DNA from: an uncultured Opitutia bacterium
Lineage (GTDB): Bacteria > Verrucomicrobiota > Verrucomicrobiia > Opitutales > Puniceicoccaceae
NCBI GenBank assembly: GCA_913056175.1
Contig: CAJXLM010000023.1
Span: 1 to 39,975, forward strand
Direction: 5' to 3'
DNA length: 39,975 nt
In this document: in pieces, positions 6,732 through 14,686 of the stretch
Layout of the letters: each line of letters starts with the position of its first letter
Numbering within the stretch: the stretch's first letter is position 1
Made by a program: the position numbers and the translations under genes
The notes under the pieces: model-generated
Databases searched by the model: none
What the model saw: only the letters and a program-made list of their open reading frames with translations
What the model was told of the DNA's origin: nothing

Positions 6732-7328
6732 ATGTCCGCCACACCGCGTATCGGGCTCCTCGGGGGAACCTTCGACCCCGTCCACTTCGGCCATCTCATC
6801 CTCGCCGAGGACGCCCAGCGCCACGCCGGGCTCGACCGCGTCCATTTCCTGCCCGCCTACTCGGCCCCCCTCCGCTGGACCGAGGCGGTTGCCGGGCCGG
6901 AGCAGCGGCTCGACCTCCTCGCCCGGGCCATCGCCGAGTTCCCCCGGTTCCAGGTGGACGACTTCGAGGTCCGGCAGGGTCGGCGGGTCTACTCGGTGGA
7001 AACCGCCCGCCACTTCCGGACGCTTTTCCCCCAGGCGAGGCTCTACTTCCTCATCGGGGCCGACCAGCTCGAGCGGCTCCCCGAGTGGAAGGACATCGGG
7101 GAGCTCCGCCAGCTCGTCGTCTTCCTGTGTGCCCAGCGCTACGAGGACGAGCCCCTGCGCCCGCCGGAGGGTTGCGAGATCGAGTTCGAGGTCCTTCCCG
7201 CGCGGAGGATCGACATTTCCGCGACGGAGATCCGCCAACTCTTCGCGAACGGCCAACCCTGCCGCTCCCTCCTCCCCCGCTCGGTCGCCGATGCGATCGA
7301 GGCCCGGAACCTCTACCGGCCGGACTGA
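6732..7328 (+). CDS. nadD: Nicotinate-nucleotide adenylyltransferase
   Basis: Cytoplasmic enzyme joining nicotinate mononucleotide and ATP to form deamido-NAD in NAD synthesis. It has 198 residues, the normal size. The nucleotidyltransferase signature GGTFDPVHFGHL lies at residues 10-21, directly after the start, and the second motif ISATEIR (about 164-170) corresponds to the ISSTxIR that binds ATP phosphates. FLIGADQLERLPEWKDIGEL is the family's substrate region. The ATG is preceded by a pyrimidine-rich tract with no Shine-Dalgarno sequence. It starts 116 bp from the divergent ABC ATPase. The usual companion rsfS does not follow directly, so nadD appears to be on its own here. Confidence 0.95.
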   Translation: MSATPRIGLLGGTFDPVHFGHLILAEDAQRHAGLDRVHFLPAYSAPLRWTEAVAGPEQRLDLLARAIAEFPRFQVDDFEVRQGRRVYSVETARHFRTLFPQARLYFLIGADQLERLPEWKDIGELRQLVVFLCAQRYEDEPLRPPEGCEIEFEVLPARRIDISATEIRQLFANGQPCRSLLPRSVADAIEARNLYRPD

Positions 7329-7395
7329 GGCAGGCCGCCGCCGTCGAGGATTTCCGGACCGGGTGTGGGCGGGCGGAGCCGATGCCGACGGGAGA

Positions 7396-7424
7396 GCCTG
7401 CTTGCCTCCCGCCTGCTTGCCTCC
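7396..7424. repeat. Short tandem duplication
   Basis: GCCTGCTTGCCTCC occurs twice, at 7396-7409 and 7411-7424 (period 15), in the gap between nadD and the gene at 7517. No function is evident. Confidence 0.8.
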
Positions 7425-7442
7425 TGCCCGCCGCCCGCGGTG

Positions 7443-7460
7443 TGTGACGGGATTGTCACA
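7443..7460. promoter_or_regulatory. Inverted repeat, possible operator upstream of the secreted propeller gene
   Basis: TGTGAC and GTCACA form a perfect 6+6 inverted repeat with a 6-base spacer, centred about 65 bp upstream of the ATG at 7517. The half-sites resemble those of CRP/FNR-family dimers, but the spacing is two bases longer than the E. coli CRP site. TGTCAC is also a Pho-box-like half-site, but Pho boxes are direct repeats. A dimeric regulator site is plausible, but its identity is unknown. Confidence 0.4.
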
Positions 7461-7516
7461 TTCCCGGCCGACTTCCCGGTTGTTGTTTCCACCTGAATCG
7501 GGGAAGCCTCCTCGCC

Positions 7517-9175
7517 ATGATCCCACGAATGCTGATCCTCCCCGCGGCGGCTCTCGCCGTCGGCATCCTCTCCCCGGCCCACGCCGCCCTCGAGCTCGAC
7601 CGGCTCGGCTCCTACGAGTCGCGGGTCTTCGACGAGTCCGCCACCGAGATCGCCGCCTACGATCCCTCCACCCGGCAGGTCTACGTGACCAACGGCAACG
7701 AGGACACGGTGGATATCATCGACCTCACCGACCCCTCCGCACCCGCAAAGACCGGGAGCCTGCGCTTCGACGCGCTGCCCGGACACCCCGGTGAATTCGC
7801 TTCCAACAGCGTCTCCCTCGCCCGTGGGATCCTCGCCGTCTCCCTGGAGGCCCCGGAAACCGGTCAAAGCGGGCTCATCGCCTTCTACCGCGCGTGCCGC
7901 CCCCTCGCTGACTGTGCCGAGCCCCTCGCTCTCGTACCGGCCGGATTCCTCCCGGACGCCGTCGCCTTCTCCCCCGATGGCACGAAGGTGCTCTCCGCCA
8001 ACGAGGGAGAGGCCAGTGAGGTCGAAGACGGCGCGGGCCTTCCCGCGATCAACCCCCCCGGCTCCTTCACGCTCGTGGAGGTCGCCCATCGGCCCTTCCG
8101 GGTCCTCCGCACGACCCAGCTCAGCTTCGGAGCCTTCGAGCCGGGTGGTGCCAAGGCCCTCGGTCCCGACATGGCCACGATCTCCGCCCCCCGCTCGGCG
8201 AGGGGTGCCCCCTACGTCCGCATCCACCCGCAGGCTCCCTCCGTGGCCGCCGACCTCGAGCCGGAATACGTCACCTTCTCCCCCGACGGCACCCTCGCCT
8301 ACGGAACCCTGCAGGAGAACAACGCGGTCGCCGTCATCGACATCCGCACCCGCGAGGTCGACCGCATCCTCCCGCTCGGCTGGAAGAACCACGCCAATCC
8401 CCGGAACGCCCTCGACGCGAACAAGAACGACGGGGTCGCCCGCCTCGAGACCCAGCCCTTCCACGGACTCTTCCTCCCGGACGCCATCGCCGCCTACTCC
8501 GTCGACGGAGTTCCCTTCCTCGTGACCGCCAACGAAGGGGACGCCCGCGACCCGGCGGACTTTGGTGACTACGGCGACGAAATCGCCCTCGAGGAGATCG
8601 ACCTCGACGATGCGGTCTTCCCCCAAGAGGACGAGCTGCGCGACGGCGAGGGCCTCGGCGACAAGAACGTCTCCCGGATCGACGGGAACCTCGACGGGGA
8701 CGGCCAGTACGAGGAGATCGTTATCTTTGGGGCCCGCTCCTTCTCGATCTGGGACGCCCGCCAGGGGAACCTCGTCTTCGATTCCGGCTCCGCCCTCGAG
8801 CAGATCACCGCGGAGGCCCTGCCCGGGCACTTCAACGCGAGCAACGACGACAACTCCCTCGACGACCGCTCCGACAACAAAGGTCCGGAGCCCGAGGCGC
8901 TCGCCCTCGGCATCCTCGAAGGGCGCACCTACGCCTTCATCGGTCTCGAGCGGGTCAGCGGGATCGTGGTGTACGACATCAGCAACCCGCATCGCCCCCA
9001 GTTCGTCACCTACCGCAACGACCGGGACTTTTCCCTGCCGGTCGAGGAACAGGAGGACCTCGGACCGGAGGGAATCGTTTTCGTCCCGGCCGCCCACAGC
9101 CCCAACGGCGATCCCCTCCTGCTCGTCTCCAGCGAGGTAAGCGGGTCCCTCACCGTCTACGGAATCCGCCACTGA
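7517..9175 (+). CDS. Choice-of-anchor I family secreted beta-propeller protein
   Basis: A 552-residue exported protein. Signal peptide at 1-23 (MIPR then a hydrophobic core, cleavage after AHA). The mature part is a single long beta-propeller-like domain with repeated motifs such as VYVTNGNEDTVDIIDLTDPSAP, PDAVAFSPDGTKVLSANEGE, PEYVTFSPDGTLAYGTLQENN and FLVTANEGDARD. These fit the choice-of-anchor I family, often annotated as alkaline phosphatase or phytase-like and related to mesenchyme-specific glycoproteins. Family members usually carry a variable C-terminal anchor. Here the protein ends at SGSLTVYGIRH with no PEP-CTERM, LPXTG or type IX signal, so it is probably released. Acidic loops (DLDDAVFPQEDELRDGEGLGD) suggest calcium binding. 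It is a single gene between an inverted repeat and a strong terminator. Enzymatic role unproven. Confidence 0.85.
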   Translation: MIPRMLILPAAALAVGILSPAHAALELDRLGSYESRVFDESATEIAAYDPSTRQVYVTNGNEDTVDIIDLTDPSAPAKTGSLRFDALPGHPGEFASNSVSLARGILAVSLEAPETGQSGLIAFYRACRPLADCAEPLALVPAGFLPDAVAFSPDGTKVLSANEGEASEVEDGAGLPAINPPGSFTLVEVAHRPFRVLRTTQLSFGAFEPGGAKALGPDMATISAPRSARGAPYVRIHPQAPSVAADLEPEYVTFSPDGTLAYGTLQENNAVAVIDIRTREVDRILPLGWKNHANPRNALDANKNDGVARLETQPFHGLFLPDAIAAYSVDGVPFLVTANEGDARDPADFGDYGDEIALEEIDLDDAVFPQEDELRDGEGLGDKNVSRIDGNLDGDGQYEEIVIFGARSFSIWDARQGNLVFDSGSALEQITAEALPGHFNASNDDNSLDDRSDNKGPEPEALALGILEGRTYAFIGLERVSGIVVYDISNPHRPQFVTYRNDRDFSLPVEEQEDLGPEGIVFVPAAHSPNGDPLLLVSSEVSGSLTVYGIRH

Positions 9176-9277
9176 TCCCCGCACCCCACGTCCGCCCGAG
9201 CGGTGGCGCGGCGCGGAACCCCGGCACCGCTGCCCCGCCCTCTCCGCCCTCGGCCGGAAACGCGGTCCGTTCCTGCC

Positions 9278-9317
9278 CCGGTCCGCGGGCGATCGACCCG
9301 ATCGCCCGCCGGACCGG
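9278..9317. terminator. Strong bidirectional hairpin terminator
   Basis: An almost perfect 18-bp stem: left arm 9278-9295, loop ACC, right arm 9299-9317 with a single unpaired base. The loop-proximal part pairs CGGGCGATCG with CGATCGCCCG. It sits in the 148-bp gap between two converging genes (ends 9175 and 9324), with no T-run on either side. Position and stem strength fit a shared terminator. Confidence 0.7.
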
Positions 9318-9323
9318 CGGCTG

Positions 9324-11840
9324 TCACCGTCCGGGGAACGCCACCCGCAGGCGGTCCACTTCCAGCCAGTCGCCCGTCTCCTGGCGGACCGCCTCCACCT
9401 GAAGGACGCCGGCCGCGGTTCCCTCCGGCGCCCGGCCGGCGACCGCCACGGTCCCGCGGTAGTCCTCGCCCACTCCGCCCCCGCCCGGCAGGCGGACCGG
9501 CGTGCTCCGGGCGAGGCGATTCCCGCGGGCATCCTCCCAGTAGAGCGCCACCCGGGTGCGGTTGCCCCAACTGCACCGCGCGGACAGCTCCACCTCCCCG
9601 AAAGCCCGGTCGCCGGGCCGGGCCGGAAAACGCAGGCCCACCCCCGCAGCGTACGCATCGCGGATCCGGAGCGCGCCGCCCTCCGCCCGCTCCACCCGTA
9701 CCCGTTCCGAGGGCCGCACGGAGAGCCCGAGGGGCGCCGCCAGGCGATACTCCCAGGGCTCCGGGCCCGTTCGCACGAGAAACCGTCCCGGTCCCGCCAC
9801 CTCCTCCACCTTTCCGGCCCCCAGGGCGTCCTCCCCGAGCAACGCCCAGCCGAGCAGGAGCGCGGTGGCCCCGTCCCCCGCCTCCCGGGCCCGGCGCCAC
9901 GAGGAGGTCAGCGCCGCCCGGGCCACCGCCGGATCCTCCCCCGCGAGCACCTGCCGCGCCGCGGGGTAGGTGGGATTGGCCCGGACAAAGTCGAGCCGAC
10001 GAGCCGCCCCCCTCGTCCACTCCTCCCCGCGGAACGCCTCCCGGACCTCCCGCCACTCCCGCCGTGCCTCCAGGAAGGCAGGAAAGACTTCTTCCCAGTC
10101 CCCGACCGTGCGCACCCGCAGCAGGGCGGCCGCCAACGCTTCCCGGTCCGCGGCCGCCTCCACCAGCCGCCAGGCCCGCACCACCGCCGCGACCCGCCGG
10201 GCTTCCACGCTGCCGGGGGCCGTGCGGCGCTCCGCCTCGGCCAGCCATTCCCTCATCCGCCCGCGGTCCTCCTCCGTGAACAAGCGCACGCCCGCCTGGT
10301 TCCGGTAGTACTTCAGCCAAGTGGCCCGCCCCCCCTGTCGCGACCAAACCGCCTCCGCCCACCCGTAGAACCGCCCCATGGGCTCCGCGGCGGGCCCGAA
10401 GAATCGCTGCAGGAACACCCGCCGCAACACCTCCGGGTCCTCCTCCGCATCCCAGAGCATCCGCGCCATCCGCCAGGGAAATCCGCCCTGGAAGGGCCAC
10501 ACCGGGGAGACCCGCCCATAGTAGGCCCGGATCCCGGCCCGGCGGGAGTCCCGCACCCGCTCCAGCCACTCCCGATCCGCCCGCCGGGGGAACTCGTAGG
10601 TACCCGGGGACGGATACTCCCAGAGTCCGAGCAGGCGGGGACCCGCCTCCGCCCACGCCTCCACGAGGGCCCGGTCCCCGGCCGCGAAGGCCCGGTCGTA
10701 GGCCCCCTGCGCCCGGTCGGCGGTCAGGTAGGGCAACACCTGCGGATGCACGGGAAAGGAGGGCACGTTTTCCGTCCACATGTAGGCGAGAGCCCCGAGG
10801 TAACGGTCCGGGAACTCCCCGGCCACCCGGTCGGCCACCCGGTTGAGCCAGCCGAAGTAGAGGTCGCTGTAGTCCGGCTGGTCCCGGAAGTACCGGAGGG
10901 GACGGACCGCGGTCCGGAGCCCGGCGCTGTCGCCGTAGCGGCGATTGTCGTTCGTCCCGAGGGGAAAACTGAGGGCTTGCGGATTCTCCCGGAAGTAGGC
11001 GATCGCCGCCTCCGCCGCGCGCTCCACGGTGACCTCCTCCGTGAAGTCCGGCTGCGACCGCCAGAGGGGATCGCCGGGCGGCGGGGGATCGGCCGGGTCC
11101 CACTCCTCCCCGAGAGCCTCCGGGTGGGCGAGGAAGAACTCCCGGTCGAAGAGATTCCGCAAGTGATGCGAGTACCGGTAGCGGAAGACGAGGCGGTTCC
11201 GCCGTTCCCAGAGGCGCCCGTCCTCGCCCCCGCCCACCCGCAGGCCCCGGGAGACATAGGAGGGGCGCTCCGCCCGGCGGCCGAGGGGAATCCGCCAGGC
11301 CTCCCCCTCCGGCACGGACCGCCCCCACTGCCCCGGCCAGAACCAGTGCACGCCCCCGGCCTCCTCAAGGAAGGCGTACAGCCCGAATTCCCACCCGAGC
11401 GCGTCGGCCGCCTCGATGCGGATCCCGTCGCGCCGGACCACCCAGTCGAAACGGTCGTCCGCCCCCTCCGGCCGCAGGCCCCGCGCCGGGAAGGATCGCT
11501 TGCGGAAACGGAGGTCGGCCGGAGGTCCCGACCCGGCACCATCGGTCTCCACCCAACGCAGATCACCTCCCGCGCGCTCTGCCAGCACCGAGCGGAGCTC
11601 GTCCAGCGCCGCCCGCAGGGTCGGCGGCAGCGGGTCGGGCAGCTCCACCACAAAAGCGCGCTCCCGCGGGAGCAGCGCCCAAGTGTCCCCGCGGCCGCCC
11701 CCGTCGAGCAGGCGGTGCTCCGGACCGGCCCGGCCCTCGGGGAAACCGAGGCAAAGACCGAGCAGGAGAAGGCCTATCACGCCGAGGATTCGGTTCTTTC
11801 CTCGCGCTGCCCGGAATGGTTGGAATTCGGTGTTTCCCAC
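9324..11840 (-). CDS. DUF4838 domain protein, putative secreted glycoside hydrolase-like
   Basis: An 838-residue protein with a basic N-terminus and hydrophobic core (about 18-33, ending near EGRAG), so it is probably exported. Residues ~60-170 form an N-terminal alpha/beta domain of the type preceding family 67/20 glycosidases, with GWEFGLYAFLEEAGGVHWFWPG typical of DUF4838 proteins. The central ~200-520 region is a barrel-like domain with YRYSHHLRNLF, YFRENPQALSFPLGTNDN and LGALAYMWTENVPSFPVHPQVLPYLTAD split across motifs. About 530-690 is helical. The last ~140 residues look like a carbohydrate-binding jelly roll (RFPARPGDRAFGEVELSARC). The start is GTG, chosen to keep the basic signal region. 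Divergent from the RND operon, 83 bp apart. Substrate unknown. Confidence 0.82.
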   Translation of the reverse strand: MGNTEFQPFRAARGKNRILGVIGLLLLGLCLGFPEGRAGPEHRLLDGGGRGDTWALLPRERAFVVELPDPLPPTLRAALDELRSVLAERAGGDLRWVETDGAGSGPPADLRFRKRSFPARGLRPEGADDRFDWVVRRDGIRIEAADALGWEFGLYAFLEEAGGVHWFWPGQWGRSVPEGEAWRIPLGRRAERPSYVSRGLRVGGGEDGRLWERRNRLVFRYRYSHHLRNLFDREFFLAHPEALGEEWDPADPPPPGDPLWRSQPDFTEEVTVERAAEAAIAYFRENPQALSFPLGTNDNRRYGDSAGLRTAVRPLRYFRDQPDYSDLYFGWLNRVADRVAGEFPDRYLGALAYMWTENVPSFPVHPQVLPYLTADRAQGAYDRAFAAGDRALVEAWAEAGPRLLGLWEYPSPGTYEFPRRADREWLERVRDSRRAGIRAYYGRVSPVWPFQGGFPWRMARMLWDAEEDPEVLRRVFLQRFFGPAAEPMGRFYGWAEAVWSRQGGRATWLKYYRNQAGVRLFTEEDRGRMREWLAEAERRTAPGSVEARRVAAVVRAWRLVEAAADREALAAALLRVRTVGDWEEVFPAFLEARREWREVREAFRGEEWTRGAARRLDFVRANPTYPAARQVLAGEDPAVARAALTSSWRRAREAGDGATALLLGWALLGEDALGAGKVEEVAGPGRFLVRTGPEPWEYRLAAPLGLSVRPSERVRVERAEGGALRIRDAYAAGVGLRFPARPGDRAFGEVELSARCSWGNRTRVALYWEDARGNRLARSTPVRLPGGGGVGEDYRGTVAVAGRAPEGTAAGVLQVEAVRQETGDWLEVDRLRVAFPGR

Positions 11841-11923
11841 AAAGGCTTTGGTCCCCTACGGTCTCGGTTCCCGTCGATGAAAACAAGCGAACTTCTTCCT
11901 CCCGATCCCGTCCCCCCGCGCGA

Positions 11924-13459
11924 ATGACCCGCACCCGGCACCCGCTTCGCTCCCCCCGCCTTCCGGGACTCCTCGCCGTACTCGTCGGGCTCACGCTCGC
12001 CGCCTGCCGCTCCCAGCCCCCGGAAATGGCCGCCTCCCTCGGCGCGGACACCCCGCCCACGGGCTGGACGGCCGACGCCACCGCAGGACCCGTCCCCGAC
12101 AACTGGCTGGCCAGTTTCGACGATCCCACCCTGACCGCTCTCGTCGAGGAGGCCCTCGCCTCCAACCCGGACCTCGCCGCCTCCGCCGCCCGGCTTGAGG
12201 CCGCCCTCGCCCAGTCCCGCCAGTCCCGTGCCCGCCTCTTCCCGGTGCTGAACGCCACCGCCTCGGCCGATCGCACCACCTATGCGGAGTCCCCGCCCCT
12301 CCCCGTGGAAATCGACGGCGAGGTCCCCACCCAGCCCGCCAACCAGGACACCCTCGGCATGGGACTGCAGTCCCAGTGGGAGGTCGACCTCTGGCAGCGG
12401 CTCTCCAACGCCGCCCGCGCCTCCGCCCGCAGCGCCCAGGCCACCGCCGCCGACTACGCCTACGCCCGCCAGAGCCTCGCCGCCCAGGTCGCCAAGGCGT
12501 ATTTCCAGGTCCTCGTCGCCCGCGACCAGCTCGCCCTCAGCCGGCAGTTCGTGAAGAACGCCCGCGAGTCCGACCAGATTGCCCGGCTCCGCTTCCGCGC
12601 CGGCGACGTCTCCGCCCAGGACACCTTCACCGCCGAGGCCGATCTCGCGGACGCCCGCAGCCGCGAGGAGGAAACCCTCCAGGCCTACCGGGAGGCCGTC
12701 CGGGCCCTGGAAATCCTTGTGGGGCGCTACCCGTCGGATGCCCTCCAGCCCACGGCCGACCTCGACACGCAGATCTCCCCGGTCCCCGCCGGCCAGCCCG
12801 CCCAGATCCTCGAGCGCCGGCCCGATCTCGTCGCCGCGGAGCGCCGCGTCCAGGCCGCCTTCCGCCTCGCCCGGTCCGCCTCCGCCGCCCGGCTTCCCCA
12901 GATCACCCTCACCGCCGAGGCCAGCACCAGCGGAGAAGGGATCGGTGACCTCTTCGATCCCACGACCAGCCTCGCCCGGCTCGGCTCGAGCCTTTTCCAG
13001 CCCCTCTTCGACGCCGGCCTGCTCCAGGCCCAGTTCGAGGAGGCCACCGCAGAGCAGCGCGCGTCCATGGAGTCCTACCGGACCGCCGCCCTCCGTGCTT
13101 TCCTTGAGGCCGAGGACGCCCTCAGCGCGGAAGAGACCCTCCGCTCCCGGCAGGATTCCCTCCGGAAGGCGGCCAACGCCTACGAGAAGGCCACGGCCAT
13201 CGCCCGGCAGCGCTACCAGCAGGGGGATACCAGCCTGACCGCCTTTCTCGACAGCCAACGGCAGAGCCTCCGGGCCCGCTCCAGCCTGATCACCGTCTCC
13301 GGTACCCGGCTGACCAACCGCGTCGATCTCTTCCTCGCCCTCGGCGGCAATTTCGCGCCCGGTCCGATCCCCTCCCAGCCCTCGCCCCCGCCCGCTGCTG
13401 CCGCCGCCGCGAACAACCCGTCCGCTTCCCCGGGAGACCCCGCCGCTCCCTCCTCCTGA
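11924..13459 (+). CDS. RND efflux outer-membrane lipoprotein, NodT/OprM type
   Basis: A 511-residue outer-membrane factor forming the exit duct of a tripartite efflux pump. Residues 1-28 are a lipoprotein signal with the lipobox LTLAAC, Cys28 being the lipidated residue. Two OEP repeats follow (roughly 55-245 and 265-455), each with long alanine-rich coiled helices (AQATAADYAYARQSLAAQVAKAYFQ in part; ERRPDLVAAERRVQAA). DNWLASFDDPTLTALVEEAL is the standard opening. The Pro/Ala-rich tail after ~470 is extra. The ATG has no ribosome site. It is the first gene of the operon, and the stop overlaps the next start by one base (TGATG). Confidence 0.92.
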   Translation: MTRTRHPLRSPRLPGLLAVLVGLTLAACRSQPPEMAASLGADTPPTGWTADATAGPVPDNWLASFDDPTLTALVEEALASNPDLAASAARLEAALAQSRQSRARLFPVLNATASADRTTYAESPPLPVEIDGEVPTQPANQDTLGMGLQSQWEVDLWQRLSNAARASARSAQATAADYAYARQSLAAQVAKAYFQVLVARDQLALSRQFVKNARESDQIARLRFRAGDVSAQDTFTAEADLADARSREEETLQAYREAVRALEILVGRYPSDALQPTADLDTQISPVPAGQPAQILERRPDLVAAERRVQAAFRLARSASAARLPQITLTAEASTSGEGIGDLFDPTTSLARLGSSLFQPLFDAGLLQAQFEEATAEQRASMESYRTAALRAFLEAEDALSAEETLRSRQDSLRKAANAYEKATAIARQRYQQGDTSLTAFLDSQRQSLRARSSLITVSGTRLTNRVDLFLALGGNFAPGPIPSQPSPPPAAAAAANNPSASPGDPAAPSS

Positions 13460-14658
13460 TGACCATGAAGACCTCCCCGTTCCTTCTCGCCCTCGCCCCG
13501 TCGTCCCTCCTGCTCCTCGCCGCCTGCGGGGGCGGTGGCTCCTCGGCGAGCTCGCCCCCCCCTCCCCCCGAGGTGGAGGTGATGACCGTGCAAACGGAAT
13601 CCTTTCCGGTGTACCGGGAGGTGGTGGCCACCCTCGAGGGAGTGATCGATACCAAGGTGCGCCCGCGTGTGCAGGGCTACCTCGACGAGCAGGTCTACGA
13701 GAACGGGACCTTCGTGGAGAAGGGGGACATCCTCTTCCGGATCGACCAAGCCCCCTACGAGATCGACCTGCAACGGGCCGAGGCCGACCTTGCCCGGGCC
13801 CGGGCGGAACTGACCCGCAACGAGATCAACGTCCAGCGCGACGAGGAACTGATCAAGGGGGACGCCATCAGCCAACGCCAGCTCGACAACTCCCGCCAGG
13901 CCCTCGCGGCCGCCCGGGCCAACGTGAAGGCCGCCGAGACCGAGGTGGAGCAGGCCGAGCTCAACCTCTCCTACACCACGGTCCGTGCCCGGATCGATGG
14001 CCTCGTCGGCGAGGCCGAGGCCCAGGTCGGCGACCTCGTGGGTGCCTCCGACACGCTCGCCGAAATCTCCCGGATCGACGAGGTCAAGGCCCGCTTCTCC
14101 ATTCCCGACCGCTACTATCTCGAGCGGGCCGCCGAGATCCGCCAGGCCCTCGCCGAGCCCGCCGACCAGCGCCCGGCCAATGTCGAACTGATCCTCAGCG
14201 ACGGCACCACCTATCCCCGGAAGGGGCGGATCAACGCGGTCGACCGCGCGGTCAACGCCGGCACGGGCTCCCTCTCGGTCTTCGCCCTCTTCCCGAATCC
14301 GGACGACCTCCTCCGGCCGGGACAGTTCGCCCGGGTCCGGGTCCTCGCCCGCACCATCGACAAGGCCATCCTCATCCCCCAGCGCGCCTTCCACGAGGTG
14401 CAGGGATCCTACCAGGTCTACACCGTGAAGAGCGATGGCACCATCGCGGTGACCGACGTCGTCCTCGGCGTGACCGACGGGCCCCGCGTGGTCGTCCGCT
14501 CGGGGTTGCGGGCCGGCGAGACCATCGTGGTCGAGGGCTGGCAGAAGGCTTCCGCCGGCAAGAAGGTACGCACGAAGCCTTGGCAACCGCCCGCCTCCTA
14601 CCCGTCCGGCTCCGGTTCCTCCGGCGCCTCCTCGGGAAATTCGTCCTCCGCGAGCTGA
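13459..14658 (+). CDS. RND efflux periplasmic adaptor (AcrA/MexA family)
   Basis: A 399-residue membrane-fusion protein bridging the pump and the outer-membrane duct. Lipobox LLAAC with Cys23 follows a short signal sequence, and a Gly/Ser/Pro linker comes next. Barrel-sandwich halves flank a helical hairpin (about 93-160) with ILFRIDQAPYEIDLQRAEADL and the return strand LSYTTVRARIDGLVGEAEAQVGDLV, which is typical of HlyD/AcrA adaptors. The beta-barrel and membrane-proximal domains follow (AILIPQRAFHEVQGSYQVYTV, about 304-324). The ATG at 13459 overlaps the previous stop; an alternative ATG two codons later is equally possible. The Ser-rich C-terminal tail is unusual but low-complexity. The pump gene is 28 bp downstream. 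Confidence 0.93.
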   Translation: MTMKTSPFLLALAPSSLLLLAACGGGGSSASSPPPPPEVEVMTVQTESFPVYREVVATLEGVIDTKVRPRVQGYLDEQVYENGTFVEKGDILFRIDQAPYEIDLQRAEADLARARAELTRNEINVQRDEELIKGDAISQRQLDNSRQALAAARANVKAAETEVEQAELNLSYTTVRARIDGLVGEAEAQVGDLVGASDTLAEISRIDEVKARFSIPDRYYLERAAEIRQALAEPADQRPANVELILSDGTTYPRKGRINAVDRAVNAGTGSLSVFALFPNPDDLLRPGQFARVRVLARTIDKAILIPQRAFHEVQGSYQVYTVKSDGTIAVTDVVLGVTDGPRVVVRSGLRAGETIVVEGWQKASAGKKVRTKPWQPPASYPSGSGSSGASSGNSSSAS

Positions 14659-14686
14659 GCTCGGCCCCCGCCCGTTCCTTTTTTTC

